From Nannocystis sp. RBIL2 (GTDB lineage: Bacteria; Myxococcota_A; Polyangia; Nannocystales; Nannocystaceae), in contig NZ_JAPNJW010000001.1 in the NCBI RefSeq assembly GCF_026626745.1, forward strand, positions 3,208,001 through 3,272,000: DNA of 64,000 bases, in the 5' to 3' direction. How positions within the stretch are numbered: the stretch's first letter is position 1; each line of letters starts with the position of its first letter. This document shows positions 31,043 to 41,162 of this stretch, in pieces. The notes beneath the pieces are model-generated. The model was not told the origin of the DNA, did no database searches, and saw only the letters and a program-made list of their open reading frames with translations. The position numbers and the translations under genes are program-made.

Positions 31043-32188
31043 ATGGCACGCGAACTCACGATCGAAGAGCTGCACCCGACCGCGTGGCACCTGCGCCTGC
31101 GGGATCACAATACCGGCAAGCTGCACGAGCTCGACCTCCGCGGCCCGGGTCCCTGGACCGTCGAAATGAACGGCAAGGCGGTCGCTGCACAGGCCGCGTC
31201 GGCCGCGGCACTCGAGCCGATCGCGCCCGCCGAGCTCGAATGGGTCAAGACCGAGCGCGAGGGCCGGCAAGCCTACGAGGCCCGCCACGGCGACGGCACC
31301 TTCCAGCTCCTCAAGGCCAAGTGCCCCGGCAAAGGCACCTGGGGCCTCTTCTACTTCGCGGCGGACGGGACGTGGCGCGACATCGCCTGCGGTCCGCTCG
31401 CGGAGATGAAGGCTGAGGCCAAGCGCCTTATCGGCGCCCCGCCGAGCACCCGCGGCGACCACAGCCCGGCGGACTGGGCGCGCGAAGCGATGAACGCTGA
31501 CGCCGCGAAGGAGCCAGCGGAAGCGGCGCCCAAGCGCAGCGAGAAGGCAGAGCGCGGCGAGAAAACGGAGCGCAGCGAGAAGGTGGAGCGTAGCGGGAAG
31601 GTGGAGCGTAGCGGGAAGGCGGAGCGCAGCGAGAAGGCGGACCGTCGCAAGGCCGAGCGCAAGGGCAACGTGTCCGAGGCCGCGCCGCCACCCAAGCCGA
31701 AGGCCCCATCGGTCGATCTCGAGTGGGAGGAGGTCACGGACGCCGGCCGCCGAGGCTTCCGCGCCGCCTTCCACGGCGGCGCGTACAAGCTGCTGCGCGT
31801 CGCAGGCGACCGCTATGCGCTGTACTACGAATGGAAGAACGGCAAATACATCTACCTCGGCTGCGGCACGATCGATGAACTCGAGAACTTCGCCGGCGAG
31901 CACGCCGCCAAGGGCCTTCCGAGCCAGCCCGAGAGCAGCCTGACCGAAGATGTCGCGCGGCAGGCTTGCGCGACCTCCGCGGCGCCGACGCCCCCCGCAC
32001 CTGAGCCCGAGACGCCCCCCGCCGTGCCGGAGCCGAGGCGTCCGCCCAGGCGCGAGCGCGAGCCGGAACCGCCTGCGCCCGCTCCAGCCGAACCTGCTCG
32101 TGAAGACCCCGACGAACCCGTCGACCCGGAGAAAGACGCAGGCATCACCGAGTCGCTCAAATCGGCGCTCGCCGCGATGGACATCTGA
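31043..32188 (+). CDS. Unknown protein with duplicated domain and charged repeat linker
   Basis: 381 residues, ATG at 31043 after GAGGTGA. Two copies of a domain of about 65 residues are visible. The first starts LEWVKTEREGRQAYEA (near 64) and passes GTFQLLKAK and GLFYFAADGTW to CGPLAEM. The second starts LEWEEVTDAGRRGFRA (near 225) and passes GAYKLLRVA and ALYYEWKNGKY to CGTIDEL. They are joined by a Lys/Glu/Arg linker made of near-perfect six-residue repeats (about 162-205). The C-terminal 110 residues are Pro/Glu-rich. The duplicated module is not one I know. Function unknown. Confidence 0.8.
   Translation: MARELTIEELHPTAWHLRLRDHNTGKLHELDLRGPGPWTVEMNGKAVAAQAASAAALEPIAPAELEWVKTEREGRQAYEARHGDGTFQLLKAKCPGKGTWGLFYFAADGTWRDIACGPLAEMKAEAKRLIGAPPSTRGDHSPADWAREAMNADAAKEPAEAAPKRSEKAERGEKTERSEKVERSGKVERSGKAERSEKADRRKAERKGNVSEAAPPPKPKAPSVDLEWEEVTDAGRRGFRAAFHGGAYKLLRVAGDRYALYYEWKNGKYIYLGCGTIDELENFAGEHAAKGLPSQPESSLTEDVARQACATSAAPTPPAPEPETPPAVPEPRRPPRREREPEPPAPAPAEPAREDPDEPVDPEKDAGITESLKSALAAMDI
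31531..31656 (+). repeat. 18-bp tandem repeats coding RSEKxE
   Basis: About seven degenerate copies of an 18-bp unit, such as CGCAGCGAGAAGGCGGAG, encode (R/G)(S/G)(E/G)K(A/V/T)E in the linker of the duplicated-domain protein. Copy number of such units is prone to slip. Confidence 0.75.
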
Positions 32189-32196
32189 CGGAGCCG

Positions 32197-33387
32197 ATGA
32201 TGACCACCAACGACCAGAAGGGCCATTACTATCAAGCCGGCGATGAGTGGTTTGTGGATGCCCAGTTCATCCGCAACGCCTCGCGCGAGGCCGGTATCGT
32301 GGTGTGGGACTCCGGGGACGGCTATCAAATCACGAGCGCTGGGCAGGCGGCCCTTCACTGCCGGCCCGTACAGCGCGCCTTTCCGCAGCAGAGCGGTCCG
32401 GCCTTCTTCTGCGGAAAAGGGCCGGCGGACGGAAAACTGGTCGCCATGGCCGCTCGCTCCGGCAAAGTCGGGGTGCTCACGACGACTGACAGCCGCGCGA
32501 GCAAGGAGGATTGCGGCTGCAACTCGTGCAGCCGCGGAGACGCTTGCCCCTGCGGAAAGACCCCCGCGGGTGGCGACCAGCACGACGTGCTCGGTCACGT
32601 CATGCGTCTCATCATGAGCGAGAGCCTCGGCACTCTCCTCGCGCATCAAGATGGCACGAGTACGCTCTCTATCCATGTGCCGTACGAGGGTGTCGTAGCA
32701 CCTGAATGGGCCGCGGGACGCTTTCACGATTGCATCCGCGAAGTCATGCACTTTCCGGACTTCGCTCCGGGCACCATGCTCGCGCATGTCCTGCTGCATG
32801 AGCGCCGCCCGACGATTCGGTGGTCCGCCATGCTCGATCGGCGTCGGGCGCACCTGCTTGAGGACCTTGTGCGTCGCGCAGCGTCTCTCGCCGCCCAGGC
32901 GTCCCGAGGCGCCCTCGTGCATCCGATTTCGCCTTCGCGCCGCAGCCCGGGCGCATTCGCGTGGGAGGCTGCTACCGAGGTCGCCGCGGACGCCGAGACC
33001 GGCACCTGCGAGATCTGCCCGTATGCGCTCGGCACCAACCTTCGTTGCCCTGCCTGCCGGACCTGGCAGCGCTCGCGGATTCTTCCGCCTGTCGCCGACC
33101 AGGAGCATCTGATCGCCAAGGTCCTGTACGAGCAGCACGATCTCGAACAACTGACCCGTGCGAGCCTCGACAGGCTTGCCGCGGCGGTGGCGCAGATCCT
33201 CGCCTCGAACAAGGTCGAGCCGCTCACCGATCTCTTCTTCCTCCGCCTGGAGCGCGCCGTACTCGCGGCAATCCGCGTCCTCGAGCTGCGGGTCACCGCC
33301 CGCGACACCGACGCCATCCTCGACGTCGTCGAAGCGCTCCTCTCTGAGCCCGGTATCCGGCTCGGCAGCCCGAAGGAGTCCCCATGA
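32197..33387 (+). CDS. Unknown cysteine-rich protein of the element (396 aa)
   Basis: 396 residues, ATG at 32197 (second ATG at 32200), with CGGAG upstream. Two cysteine clusters suggest metal sites: CGCNSCSRGDACPCG near residue 107-121, and CEICPYALGTNLRCPAC near 271-287, a CxxC-x9-CxxC zinc ribbon. N-terminal residues 10-60 look like a small alpha/beta domain (YYQAGDEWFVDAQFI). The C-terminal 100 residues are helical. Function unknown; a nucleic-acid-binding partner of the helicase encoded next, with which it overlaps by 4 bp, is a reasonable guess. Confidence 0.78.
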   Translation: MMTTNDQKGHYYQAGDEWFVDAQFIRNASREAGIVVWDSGDGYQITSAGQAALHCRPVQRAFPQQSGPAFFCGKGPADGKLVAMAARSGKVGVLTTTDSRASKEDCGCNSCSRGDACPCGKTPAGGDQHDVLGHVMRLIMSESLGTLLAHQDGTSTLSIHVPYEGVVAPEWAAGRFHDCIREVMHFPDFAPGTMLAHVLLHERRPTIRWSAMLDRRRAHLLEDLVRRAASLAAQASRGALVHPISPSRRSPGAFAWEAATEVAADAETGTCEICPYALGTNLRCPACRTWQRSRILPPVADQEHLIAKVLYEQHDLEQLTRASLDRLAAAVAQILASNKVEPLTDLFFLRLERAVLAAIRVLELRVTARDTDAILDVVEALLSEPGIRLGSPKESP

Positions 33388-36300
33388 CCGCCCATGCAGC
33401 CGACTTCCTCGACAAACTGCTCCCCGTCTGGCGCAGGATGTTGCCGCCCAACGTCTCGCCCCGATACTTCGACGGGTTCGTACGCAGGAACCGAAGCGCG
33501 CTCGAGGCCATGCTCGGCGAGTGGCTCGAGCGGCGCGCGCAGAAGAAGGCCGCCGCGAGCTCGCACGAGCTCCCGCCGGATCTCTGGACTCGGTCACAGC
33601 GCACTCGCGCCAACCTCGAGGCGATGCGCGTCGTCGCCAACCGGTCGCCGACCGAGATGACCGCGGACGAGCGGCGCGCCGTCCTCGCGTACTCCGGATG
33701 GGGCGGCCTGTCCATCAAGGACAACCACGACAAGTTCCCCAAGGATCTGGTCCCTGAGACCTTCGGCCTGATCCACGAGTATTACACGCCGACCGTCGTC
33801 GCCGAGGCGATCGCGGAGGTCGTCTGCCCCTTGCTCGCGCAGCTCGCCGGCAACGACGGCACCGTCCGCGCGCTCGAGCCGAGCGCCGGCATCGGCCGCC
33901 TCGTTCGCGCGATGGGCCCGCCGCGCTGCATCTTCCCCACCGCCGAAGTCAAGCGCGTGCAATGGACGACCGTAGAGTTCTCGCAGGTCTCGTCGCGCAT
34001 GCTCGAAGCGACCTACCCGGCGGCGACCCACTTTCACATGCCATTCGAGCGGTGGATCCGTCTCCACGGTGCACGTCACACCGGCACGATCAACCTGATC
34101 CTCTCGAACCCGCCCTACGGCGACCGCGGCGAGTTCGCGCTCGAGGACACGGACGCCTTCTACCGCGAGAAGACGGCCTACACCTACTTCATGCGCCGGG
34201 CCCTCGATCTCCTCGTCCCTGGGGGTCTCGGCGTCTTCCTCGTCCCCGCGGGCTTCCTGAGCGGCGTCAGCAACCGGGCGATCCGCGAGAAGCTCCTGCG
34301 CCGCCACCACCTCGCCGGTGCCTACCGGCTCCCGAGCCACACCAAGGACCGCCGCGAATTCGTCCCCGGCGCGAATGTCGTCATGGACATTCTGTTCTGG
34401 CGCAGCCGCGGCGGTGAGCTCGCCGAGGTCGACACCGACGACCAGTTCATCCTCGACGGCAACTACTTCGTCGAGTTCCCGCAGCACCTCCTCGGCGTCG
34501 AGCAGGGCAGCTTCTCCGGAGACGACGAGGCCGGCACGGCGACGTCCTGGCGTTACCAGGTGATCGGCGACTTCGCCGGCCTCCCGCAGGTCACCGAGCG
34601 CCCGCTCTGCACCGCCTGCGTGCTCGGCCCGATCGTCCGCCGTGAAGCTCCCCAGTACCAGGCGCTCGCGCGCGCCGAAGAAGGTCTGCCGGACGACATC
34701 GGCGAGGACGTGCGCGGCGCGCTCCTCCTCGGCCGTCGCGTCGGCCGCTACCTCGCGGCTCTCGGCGCTGACGAGGCCGAGCGCGCCGCCCAGCTCTGGC
34801 CCGAGCTCCACGCGGCGCTGGAGTCTTTCACGGGCTCCTTCGGCAACCCCTGGCGCCACAAGCTCCTGCGCGAGCTCGCCGACAAGCGCGAGCTCGTCGC
34901 GGCCCAGCAGATCCTCGGCGCTTTCACCAAGACAGGCGAGATCGTCGCGGCTCTCAAGGCCCCGCCCGAGATCGAGCGGAAGTACACCGGCCGCCCCGAC
35001 GACGTCATCGCGCAGGCCGAGCAGCTCTTCCGGCAGCACCGCGCCCTCTCTGTCGGCAAGCTCGAGGCGTTCCACAAGCAGGTCGGCGGCGAACTCGGTC
35101 GCGTCGAGATCGTCGACGCCTTGCTCTCCGCCGAGTGGAACCTCGAGGGCGACGGCTGGGATCAGCTCCTGCCCAAGGACGCCTACCTCACCGGCAATCA
35201 GCTTTGGGACAGGTACGACCGCGCCGCGGCCCGCGCCGTGCGAGGCGACGAGCAGGCCAAGATCCAGGCCCGCCGACTCCTCGACGCCATCAAGCCTGCT
35301 GTCTTCGAGGACATCCAGGACATCAACCCGCAGAACGTCTATGACGACCTCGAACTCCTCGCAGGCTGGCTCTCGGCGACCCTGAACAGCAAGTACGGGC
35401 CCGTGCGACTCGAGCGCCAGGGCGGCTTCGTCCAGGCGGTCGGCGTCGACTATGTCGACAGCAAGAACACGGTCGGGCTCTCCCCGGACACGCTCGCCTT
35501 CCTCGGCTACTACAACCACGACCCCTCTCTCTTTCAGCCGCCGCGGGAGAAGCGGGATCGCAACGACCCCCCGCCGAGCAAGGAAGAGCGCCAGGAGAAC
35601 AAGAAACGCCTCGCCGAGCGGCGCATGGAGCTGGCCAATCAGTGGGCCAAGTCGTTCCGCGACTGGCTCGCCGCCGACGACGCCCGCAAGGACCGATTCG
35701 TCCACGCCTACAACCGGGCCACGCGCGGCCGCATCGTCCCGACCTTCACCCCGGAGCCGCTCGAGATCGCCCGCTGGGGCGCCCAGGCGCCCAAGCTGAA
35801 GGCCCACCAGATCACCGGCGCACGTCGCGTCCTCGCCGCGCGTGGCGGCCTCGTCGCCTTCGACGTCGGCGTGGGCAAGACCTACACCGCGCTGGCGATC
35901 ATCGCCCGCGCTCGCCAGGAGGGCTGGGTCCGAAGGCCCGTCATCCTCGTCCCGGGCTCGCTCGTCTGGAAATGGCACGACGACATCCTCTGCACCTTGC
36001 CGGACTACCGCGTCGCAGTGATCGGCTCGAAGCGCAAGCGGATCTCCCGCGGTCGTCGCAAGGACGTCCTCACCTCGGAGACCGATACGCCGCAGGAGCG
36101 CGCCGCCAAGTGGATCGCGCTGCAGAGCGGCCAGGTCGACGTGGTCATCCTCAGCTTCGACGCGCTCGCGCGCACGCGGATGAACGAGAATGCCGTCCTC
36201 GACTACATCAGCAAGGTCGAGTCGGTCGAGCGGGCCATCGGGCTGCGCAAACGCAACCTCGAGGAGAAGGCCGAGAGCCGCAAGGGCCGCGACAAGATGA

Positions 36301-39300
36301 GCGAGCGCGAGCGGGCGCTGCTCGAGCACGGTGTCCGCGCGTGGGTCCGCGAGATCCTCACCTTGCCCGAGGGCTACGAATACGATCCCGGCGTCGCCTG
36401 GGACGAGCTCGGCATCGACATGCTCGTCATCGACGAGGCTGCGGCCTTCAAGAACCTCCACATGCCGCAGGCTCGCGAGGACGGCGTGCCGAAGTTCATG
36501 GGAGGCGGCGGCGAGGGCAGCGATCGTGCCTGGCAGGTCGACTTCCGCGCCGCAGCGGTGCGCAAGAGCACCGGTGGCGCCGGCATCGTGCTCCTGACCG
36601 CCACGCCGGCGAAGAACTCGCCGCTGGAGTTCTACAACCTGATCCAGTTCATCGACCCGACCGCCTTCACCAGCGCCGGCATCCACGATCCCGAGCAGTT
36701 CATCGATCGATTCTTGCGGATCGAATATCGCGAGGTCCTCGACTCCGCCTTTGACGTGACGATGAAACCGGCGGTTACTGGCTTCAAGAACCTCGACGAC
36801 CTGCGCACGATCATTTTCACCTACGGTGAGTTCCGCACCGCCGCCGAGGTCAACCTCGAGCTCCCGAAGGCGGTAGTCGAGACGCTCACGATCGCCATGG
36901 ACGAGGAGCAGGAGCGGCGCTACCGCAAGTACGTCGCGCAGATCGAGCACATCCTCGAGAACCCGAGCCCGGACGGTCCGAGCAACATCATCCTGGGCCT
37001 GCTCGCGCGCCTATCGCTGGTCGCGCTCCACGCCTCGCTCGAGGACGGCTACTCCTACGCGACCGCGCTCGAGGGCGGCATCGTCAGGAAGAAGGTCACG
37101 AACGCCGACGGCAGCGTCGAGCTTGTCGAGCTCCGCCTCCCGAAGCCGGCCTACGAGAGCCCCAAGCTGGTCGAGTGCGCCAAGCGAGTGGCCGCGAGCG
37201 CGCACTGCGGGCACATCATCTTCTGCGAGCCGACCACGGTGCATTTGTGGATGCGCGAGGTCCTCGTCAGCCACGGAGTGCCGCGCGAACGAATCGCCAT
37301 CCTCAACGCCGAAGAGACCGCGCCGGCCGACCGGATCCGGATCGCCCGCGAGTTCAACGGCTTGGCTTCCGAAGCACCGGCACCGGGTACCTGCACCCGG
37401 CCGACCGACAGCAAGACGGCACCGAAGTACGACGTCATCATCGCCAACTCGGTCGCCTACGAGGGCGTCGACCTGCAAGTTCGGACCTGCACGATCCACC
37501 ACCTCGACCTGCCGTGGACGCCCGCAGATCTCGAGCAACGCAACGGTCGGGCCGTCCGCCAGGGCAACACCCTCGGCACCGTGCAGATATTCTACTACTT
37601 CGCCGACGGTTCGACGGACGGCTACCGCTTCAGCCTCATCGACGGCAAGGCGACCTGGCTCGCGGACCTGATCAAGACTCAGGCGCGCGACACCAACAAT
37701 CCCGCCGCGCAGCAGCAGCTCACGCCCGAGGACATCCTGCTGATGATCTCGCGCGACAAGGCCAAGACCAAGAAGCTCCTCGAGGACAAGAAGACGCGGC
37801 AGATCACCGAGGCCCGCGCGAAGATCGCCAAGGAGTCCGCGCGCCTGCTCCGCCAGGCAGCGGGCCGCTTCGCCGACGCGCGCCGCTCCACGGATCCGGA
37901 GCGAGCGGCCAAGCTGCGCGAGGAGGGTGAGCAGCGCCTCGCCGACCTCGAGCGCATGGACCCCGAGGCATGGCCGTGGGCGCCGTGGATGTACGCCGTC
38001 CGCGACAAGGACGTCCTGATCCCCGAGAACGGCGGCGCGCCAGTCTACGAGGGCCTGCGGATCGTCAAGCCACGCGCCGGCCACACCGACCAGTTCGAGC
38101 ACCTCGAGTTCGGGCGCGTGACGAGCGACGAGCACGGCGACACCATCGGTCTCCGCGCAGCGGGCTCGCCGAGCTGGCAGGTCATCGCGTACAAGGACGG
38201 CCTCCTCGGGGGCGCGCCGCTCCAGCCCGAGCACTTCCCCCGCGAGGGCAGCCCCGCGTGGCCCGCGGACGACGACGTGACGACGGGTGAGGCCATCGAG
38301 AAGAAGATCGAGTCGTCGCTCCGCTACGGCAAGTTCGAGAACCTCGGCTGGCGCGGCGCCGCTGACGCCTGGCTCGACCGCTGGTGGCCGCGCTTCGCCG
38401 ACACCATCGCCGACAAGATGGCAGGCGCCTACGCGCGGGAGAAGGCGCCCATCGTGCTGGATGGCAAGCTGGTCCTTGCGACAGGCGAGGCGCTCCGCGA
38501 GGGCTCGCTGCTCCCACCGACGCGCGCCGGCTGGCAACGCTTCCTCGAGCTCGCCCCGTCGAGCGGCGAGAACTTCACTGTCCTCAAGGACATCGGCCTC
38601 GCCTGGTGGGGCCGCAAGGTCCCGCAAGACCTGCTGTCGAAGGAGCGCAACCTCCTGCGGCAGCTCATCGTGCCGCGGCTGCTGGACGATGCCGGGTACC
38701 GCAACGCACGCGAGAACTCCGACGAGCAGAACGCCCGCATCGAGCACGACAGGGCGCTCGGCCGGGTGATGCTGGCTCTCTTCAGCGAGGACCACGAGGC
38801 GCACGGCCAGCTCTACCGCCGCTACGCCGACGACGAGTCGTTCCGCCGCTCGCTCAGCGAGCAGGCATTCGCCGCCACCTACTCCACGAGCGACAAGCCA
38901 CGTCAGGGCGCTGGTGAGGCGGCGGGCGCCTCGGGCCTGCTCTCGAGCGAGAAGCTCGAGAGGCTACAGATACTCCTCGCCGCCGACCACGACGATGACA
39001 GCGAGGACGACCCCGAGCCGCCCGAAGACGTTGACCAGCGCGTGGTCGATAACCTGTTTCTTCAGCGCGCCGCGATGAACGACGCCCTCGTCATGGGCCG
39101 CGCGAGCAAGGCCGATCGCCAGAAGCAGATGGCGCAGGCCGAGCAGACGGTAGAGCGGATCACCCTCCTCCGCGCAGAAGCCAGTATCCTCCGACGTCGC
39201 GGCTACCGCGTCGTCCTCGAAGGCGGCACCGAGCAAACGTTCAACATCATCGCCCGGGACAGGAAGGTCCTGGCCGCGCGCGGTGGCAAGGTGTTCTTCG

Positions 39301-41021
39301 CGCCAGAGCTCGACGCCGAGGCAAAGGCGCGGATCGAGCGCGACCTGGGCAACGTGGGGCAAGCCGTACAAGCAATCATGCGCGAGGAGCGAAAGGCAGG
39401 CTCGCCGCTCGACGATAAGACCATACTGTCGATCTGGCGCCGTGCCCGTGCCATCGGCGTGGAGTCGTCCGATCAGACGCCGGCGCCCCAACCTCCTGAG
39501 CCCGAGGAGACCCCCCCCCGCGCAGATGCGGCGACGACCGCCAGATCGTCTCCCAGGAGCGACCCCGATCAAGTGCACGAGGAGGCGCGCACCGCGATCA
39601 GGGCGTTGGGCCTACCGGTCACACAACACGTCAAGTACCTCCGCCAGGTAGACGAGGCGATCGCCAGCGGCAAGAGCTACCAGCCGATCGTCGAGCGCGC
39701 CCGCAAAGCTGTCGAGAAGCTGAAGGGGCCGAACGGTAAGGCGGGTGGCCGCAGCGCAATCCGGCAGCCCGCGCGCCCTCGCCAGCCGGGCATCGACGTC
39801 GTGCTCGACGCATTCAACGCGGAGCCGCGCTGGCGCCTCTCACCGCTTCGTGGTCGGCCGAATGGGTATGTCCTCGCCGTGTACCCGGAGGGCGCGGGGC
39901 CTGATGATGCGGTCGCGGCGATCGACGTGCTCGATCTGAACGTGGACGAGGTCCGCTGGCTCGATGATCGGCTGGCCTCCGCGGAGCAGGACACGATCCT
40001 CGAGCGGGTCGAGCGCGCGCTCTGGGCCGCCTACGCGGCCGAACAGGACGATGAGGGGGACGACAAGGACGACGACAAGCCCGCGCCGCCGCCTTCGCCG
40101 CTCCAGGACCTCATCGCGCTCATGGAGCGGCGCACCATGGCGCTCGGGGCACGACCCGAGACAAGCAAGAGCCTCGGCCGCACGGACGGCTACCAGGAGA
40201 TCGCCCGCGCGTTGCACGAGCTCGCGGGCCCCTCGGGGCTCAGCGCCGAGGAACTGCAGAACTGGCTCGAGTCGCAAGACTTGATGGAAGCTGGCGAGGT
40301 CGTCGCGCGCTCGCGGGTCGAGGCGATCCCCGTGCAGCGGCTCATGCAAGAGCTATGGGACAGCCTTCTCGATGCATTCAAGGTCGTCGAGGTCGACGAG
40401 GTCGACGGCGTCCTGCGCGTGCCCGACGAGGCAATCTTCGACATCAGCAATCACGAGACAATCCTCGAGAGGGTGCAAGAGGGCGACGTGTACTCGTTGC
40501 GCCGGCATCGACTCAAGGACGCAGTCCGCCAACTGCCAGACGAACAGGGCAGGGTCACGGTCTGGGACGTGAAGGGCGATCTACTCCCGGGTGTCCTCGT
40601 GCATCTTCGCGGCCGCAGCGAGCGCGCGCTGGAGGAGGTGTACAAGCGAGTCCGGGCTTTCCACCGCAACCTCGTCCACGCGCCGAAGACCCTCCAGGAC
40701 GTCCGCGTGCTGCTCTACTGGACGGCGGCGATGCTCGACGCGCCGCTGTGCCAGGGCGACGTCAAGAGCCGGGCGAGCTCGGCCTTCGAGCAGGCGAAGG
40801 CGTACTACGACACAGCCCGGCGCCGGCTCATGGAGGGCCGCACCGTGGACGCGGTTAGGCGGATGCACGAGGCGCTGCGGCGGATCAGCGCCGCCGCGGC
40901 CGAGATCGCCCGGAGCTGCGGCGAGGGCCAGATCGACATCACCGTGACGTCGCCGCACCTGCCCGTCTCGTCCGAGGACAGGGCCGCGATCGAGGGCGGC
41001 GAAGTGGAGGTGAGACCATGA
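33384..41021 (+). CDS. Giant N6-adenine methylase / SNF2-like helicase (DarB-like)
   Basis: 2,545 residues. Residues 70-330 form an N6-adenine methylase: a WGG motif (LAYSGWGGLS), YYTPTVVAEAI, SAM motif ALEPSAGIGRLVRAMG near 168 and catalytic NPPYGDRGEF near 242. Residues 810-1400 form an SF2/SNF2-like helicase: VAFDVGVGKTYTAL (Walker A) near 825, MLVIDEAAAFKN (motif II) near 1015, LLTATPAKNSP near 1070 and QRNGRAVRQGN (motif VI) near 1385. The remaining 1,100 residues are charged and helical without recognised domains. Methylase-helicase fusions of this type occur in conjugative elements and as DarB-type antirestriction proteins of phage P1. It may protect element DNA from restriction during entry. 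Overlaps both neighbours by 4 bp. Confidence 0.9.
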   Translation: MTAHAADFLDKLLPVWRRMLPPNVSPRYFDGFVRRNRSALEAMLGEWLERRAQKKAAASSHELPPDLWTRSQRTRANLEAMRVVANRSPTEMTADERRAVLAYSGWGGLSIKDNHDKFPKDLVPETFGLIHEYYTPTVVAEAIAEVVCPLLAQLAGNDGTVRALEPSAGIGRLVRAMGPPRCIFPTAEVKRVQWTTVEFSQVSSRMLEATYPAATHFHMPFERWIRLHGARHTGTINLILSNPPYGDRGEFALEDTDAFYREKTAYTYFMRRALDLLVPGGLGVFLVPAGFLSGVSNRAIREKLLRRHHLAGAYRLPSHTKDRREFVPGANVVMDILFWRSRGGELAEVDTDDQFILDGNYFVEFPQHLLGVEQGSFSGDDEAGTATSWRYQVIGDFAGLPQVTERPLCTACVLGPIVRREAPQYQALARAEEGLPDDIGEDVRGALLLGRRVGRYLAALGADEAERAAQLWPELHAALESFTGSFGNPWRHKLLRELADKRELVAAQQILGAFTKTGEIVAALKAPPEIERKYTGRPDDVIAQAEQLFRQHRALSVGKLEAFHKQVGGELGRVEIVDALLSAEWNLEGDGWDQLLPKDAYLTGNQLWDRYDRAAARAVRGDEQAKIQARRLLDAIKPAVFEDIQDINPQNVYDDLELLAGWLSATLNSKYGPVRLERQGGFVQAVGVDYVDSKNTVGLSPDTLAFLGYYNHDPSLFQPPREKRDRNDPPPSKEERQENKKRLAERRMELANQWAKSFRDWLAADDARKDRFVHAYNRATRGRIVPTFTPEPLEIARWGAQAPKLKAHQITGARRVLAARGGLVAFDVGVGKTYTALAIIARARQEGWVRRPVILVPGSLVWKWHDDILCTLPDYRVAVIGSKRKRISRGRRKDVLTSETDTPQERAAKWIALQSGQVDVVILSFDALARTRMNENAVLDYISKVESVERAIGLRKRNLEEKAESRKGRDKMSERERALLEHGVRAWVREILTLPEGYEYDPGVAWDELGIDMLVIDEAAAFKNLHMPQAREDGVPKFMGGGGEGSDRAWQVDFRAAAVRKSTGGAGIVLLTATPAKNSPLEFYNLIQFIDPTAFTSAGIHDPEQFIDRFLRIEYREVLDSAFDVTMKPAVTGFKNLDDLRTIIFTYGEFRTAAEVNLELPKAVVETLTIAMDEEQERRYRKYVAQIEHILENPSPDGPSNIILGLLARLSLVALHASLEDGYSYATALEGGIVRKKVTNADGSVELVELRLPKPAYESPKLVECAKRVAASAHCGHIIFCEPTTVHLWMREVLVSHGVPRERIAILNAEETAPADRIRIAREFNGLASEAPAPGTCTRPTDSKTAPKYDVIIANSVAYEGVDLQVRTCTIHHLDLPWTPADLEQRNGRAVRQGNTLGTVQIFYYFADGSTDGYRFSLIDGKATWLADLIKTQARDTNNPAAQQQLTPEDILLMISRDKAKTKKLLEDKKTRQITEARAKIAKESARLLRQAAGRFADARRSTDPERAAKLREEGEQRLADLERMDPEAWPWAPWMYAVRDKDVLIPENGGAPVYEGLRIVKPRAGHTDQFEHLEFGRVTSDEHGDTIGLRAAGSPSWQVIAYKDGLLGGAPLQPEHFPREGSPAWPADDDVTTGEAIEKKIESSLRYGKFENLGWRGAADAWLDRWWPRFADTIADKMAGAYAREKAPIVLDGKLVLATGEALREGSLLPPTRAGWQRFLELAPSSGENFTVLKDIGLAWWGRKVPQDLLSKERNLLRQLIVPRLLDDAGYRNARENSDEQNARIEHDRALGRVMLALFSEDHEAHGQLYRRYADDESFRRSLSEQAFAATYSTSDKPRQGAGEAAGASGLLSSEKLERLQILLAADHDDDSEDDPEPPEDVDQRVVDNLFLQRAAMNDALVMGRASKADRQKQMAQAEQTVERITLLRAEASILRRRGYRVVLEGGTEQTFNIIARDRKVLAARGGKVFFAPELDAEAKARIERDLGNVGQAVQAIMREERKAGSPLDDKTILSIWRRARAIGVESSDQTPAPQPPEPEETPPRADAATTARSSPRSDPDQVHEEARTAIRALGLPVTQHVKYLRQVDEAIASGKSYQPIVERARKAVEKLKGPNGKAGGRSAIRQPARPRQPGIDVVLDAFNAEPRWRLSPLRGRPNGYVLAVYPEGAGPDDAVAAIDVLDLNVDEVRWLDDRLASAEQDTILERVERALWAAYAAEQDDEGDDKDDDKPAPPPSPLQDLIALMERRTMALGARPETSKSLGRTDGYQEIARALHELAGPSGLSAEELQNWLESQDLMEAGEVVARSRVEAIPVQRLMQELWDSLLDAFKVVEVDEVDGVLRVPDEAIFDISNHETILERVQEGDVYSLRRHRLKDAVRQLPDEQGRVTVWDVKGDLLPGVLVHLRGRSERALEEVYKRVRAFHRNLVHAPKTLQDVRVLLYWTAAMLDAPLCQGDVKSRASSAFEQAKAYYDTARRRLMEGRTVDAVRRMHEALRRISAAAAEIARSCGEGQIDITVTSPHLPVSSEDRAAIEGGEVEVRP

Positions 41022-41161
41022 CCGATGAAGAGTTCGTGCAGCGGACGCAGGAGCGTCTCGATCATCCACGGAGTGAGCAACGGCGCCTCCATGAGCAGTC
41101 GGCTACGACGCTGAGGTTCGACCTGCAACGCGGCATGCTCGCCGGCACGAGGAGGCGCTGA
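41018..41161 (+). CDS. Small protein (47 aa) between helicase and M23-like gene
   Basis: 47 residues from ATG at 41018, which overlaps the giant gene's stop (ATGA), and ending one base before the M23-like ATG at 41163. Highly charged (MTDEEFVQRTQERLDHPRSE). The tight fit between neighbours is the main support. No family recognised. Confidence 0.55.
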   Translation: MTDEEFVQRTQERLDHPRSEQRRLHEQSATTLRFDLQRGMLAGTRRR

Positions 41162-41162
41162 C

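Noticed and set aside
33594..36950. Minus-strand 1,118-codon open frame
   Set aside because: Antisense shadow of the giant methylase-helicase; Asp/Val/Leu/Gly/Arg-rich without any domain signature.
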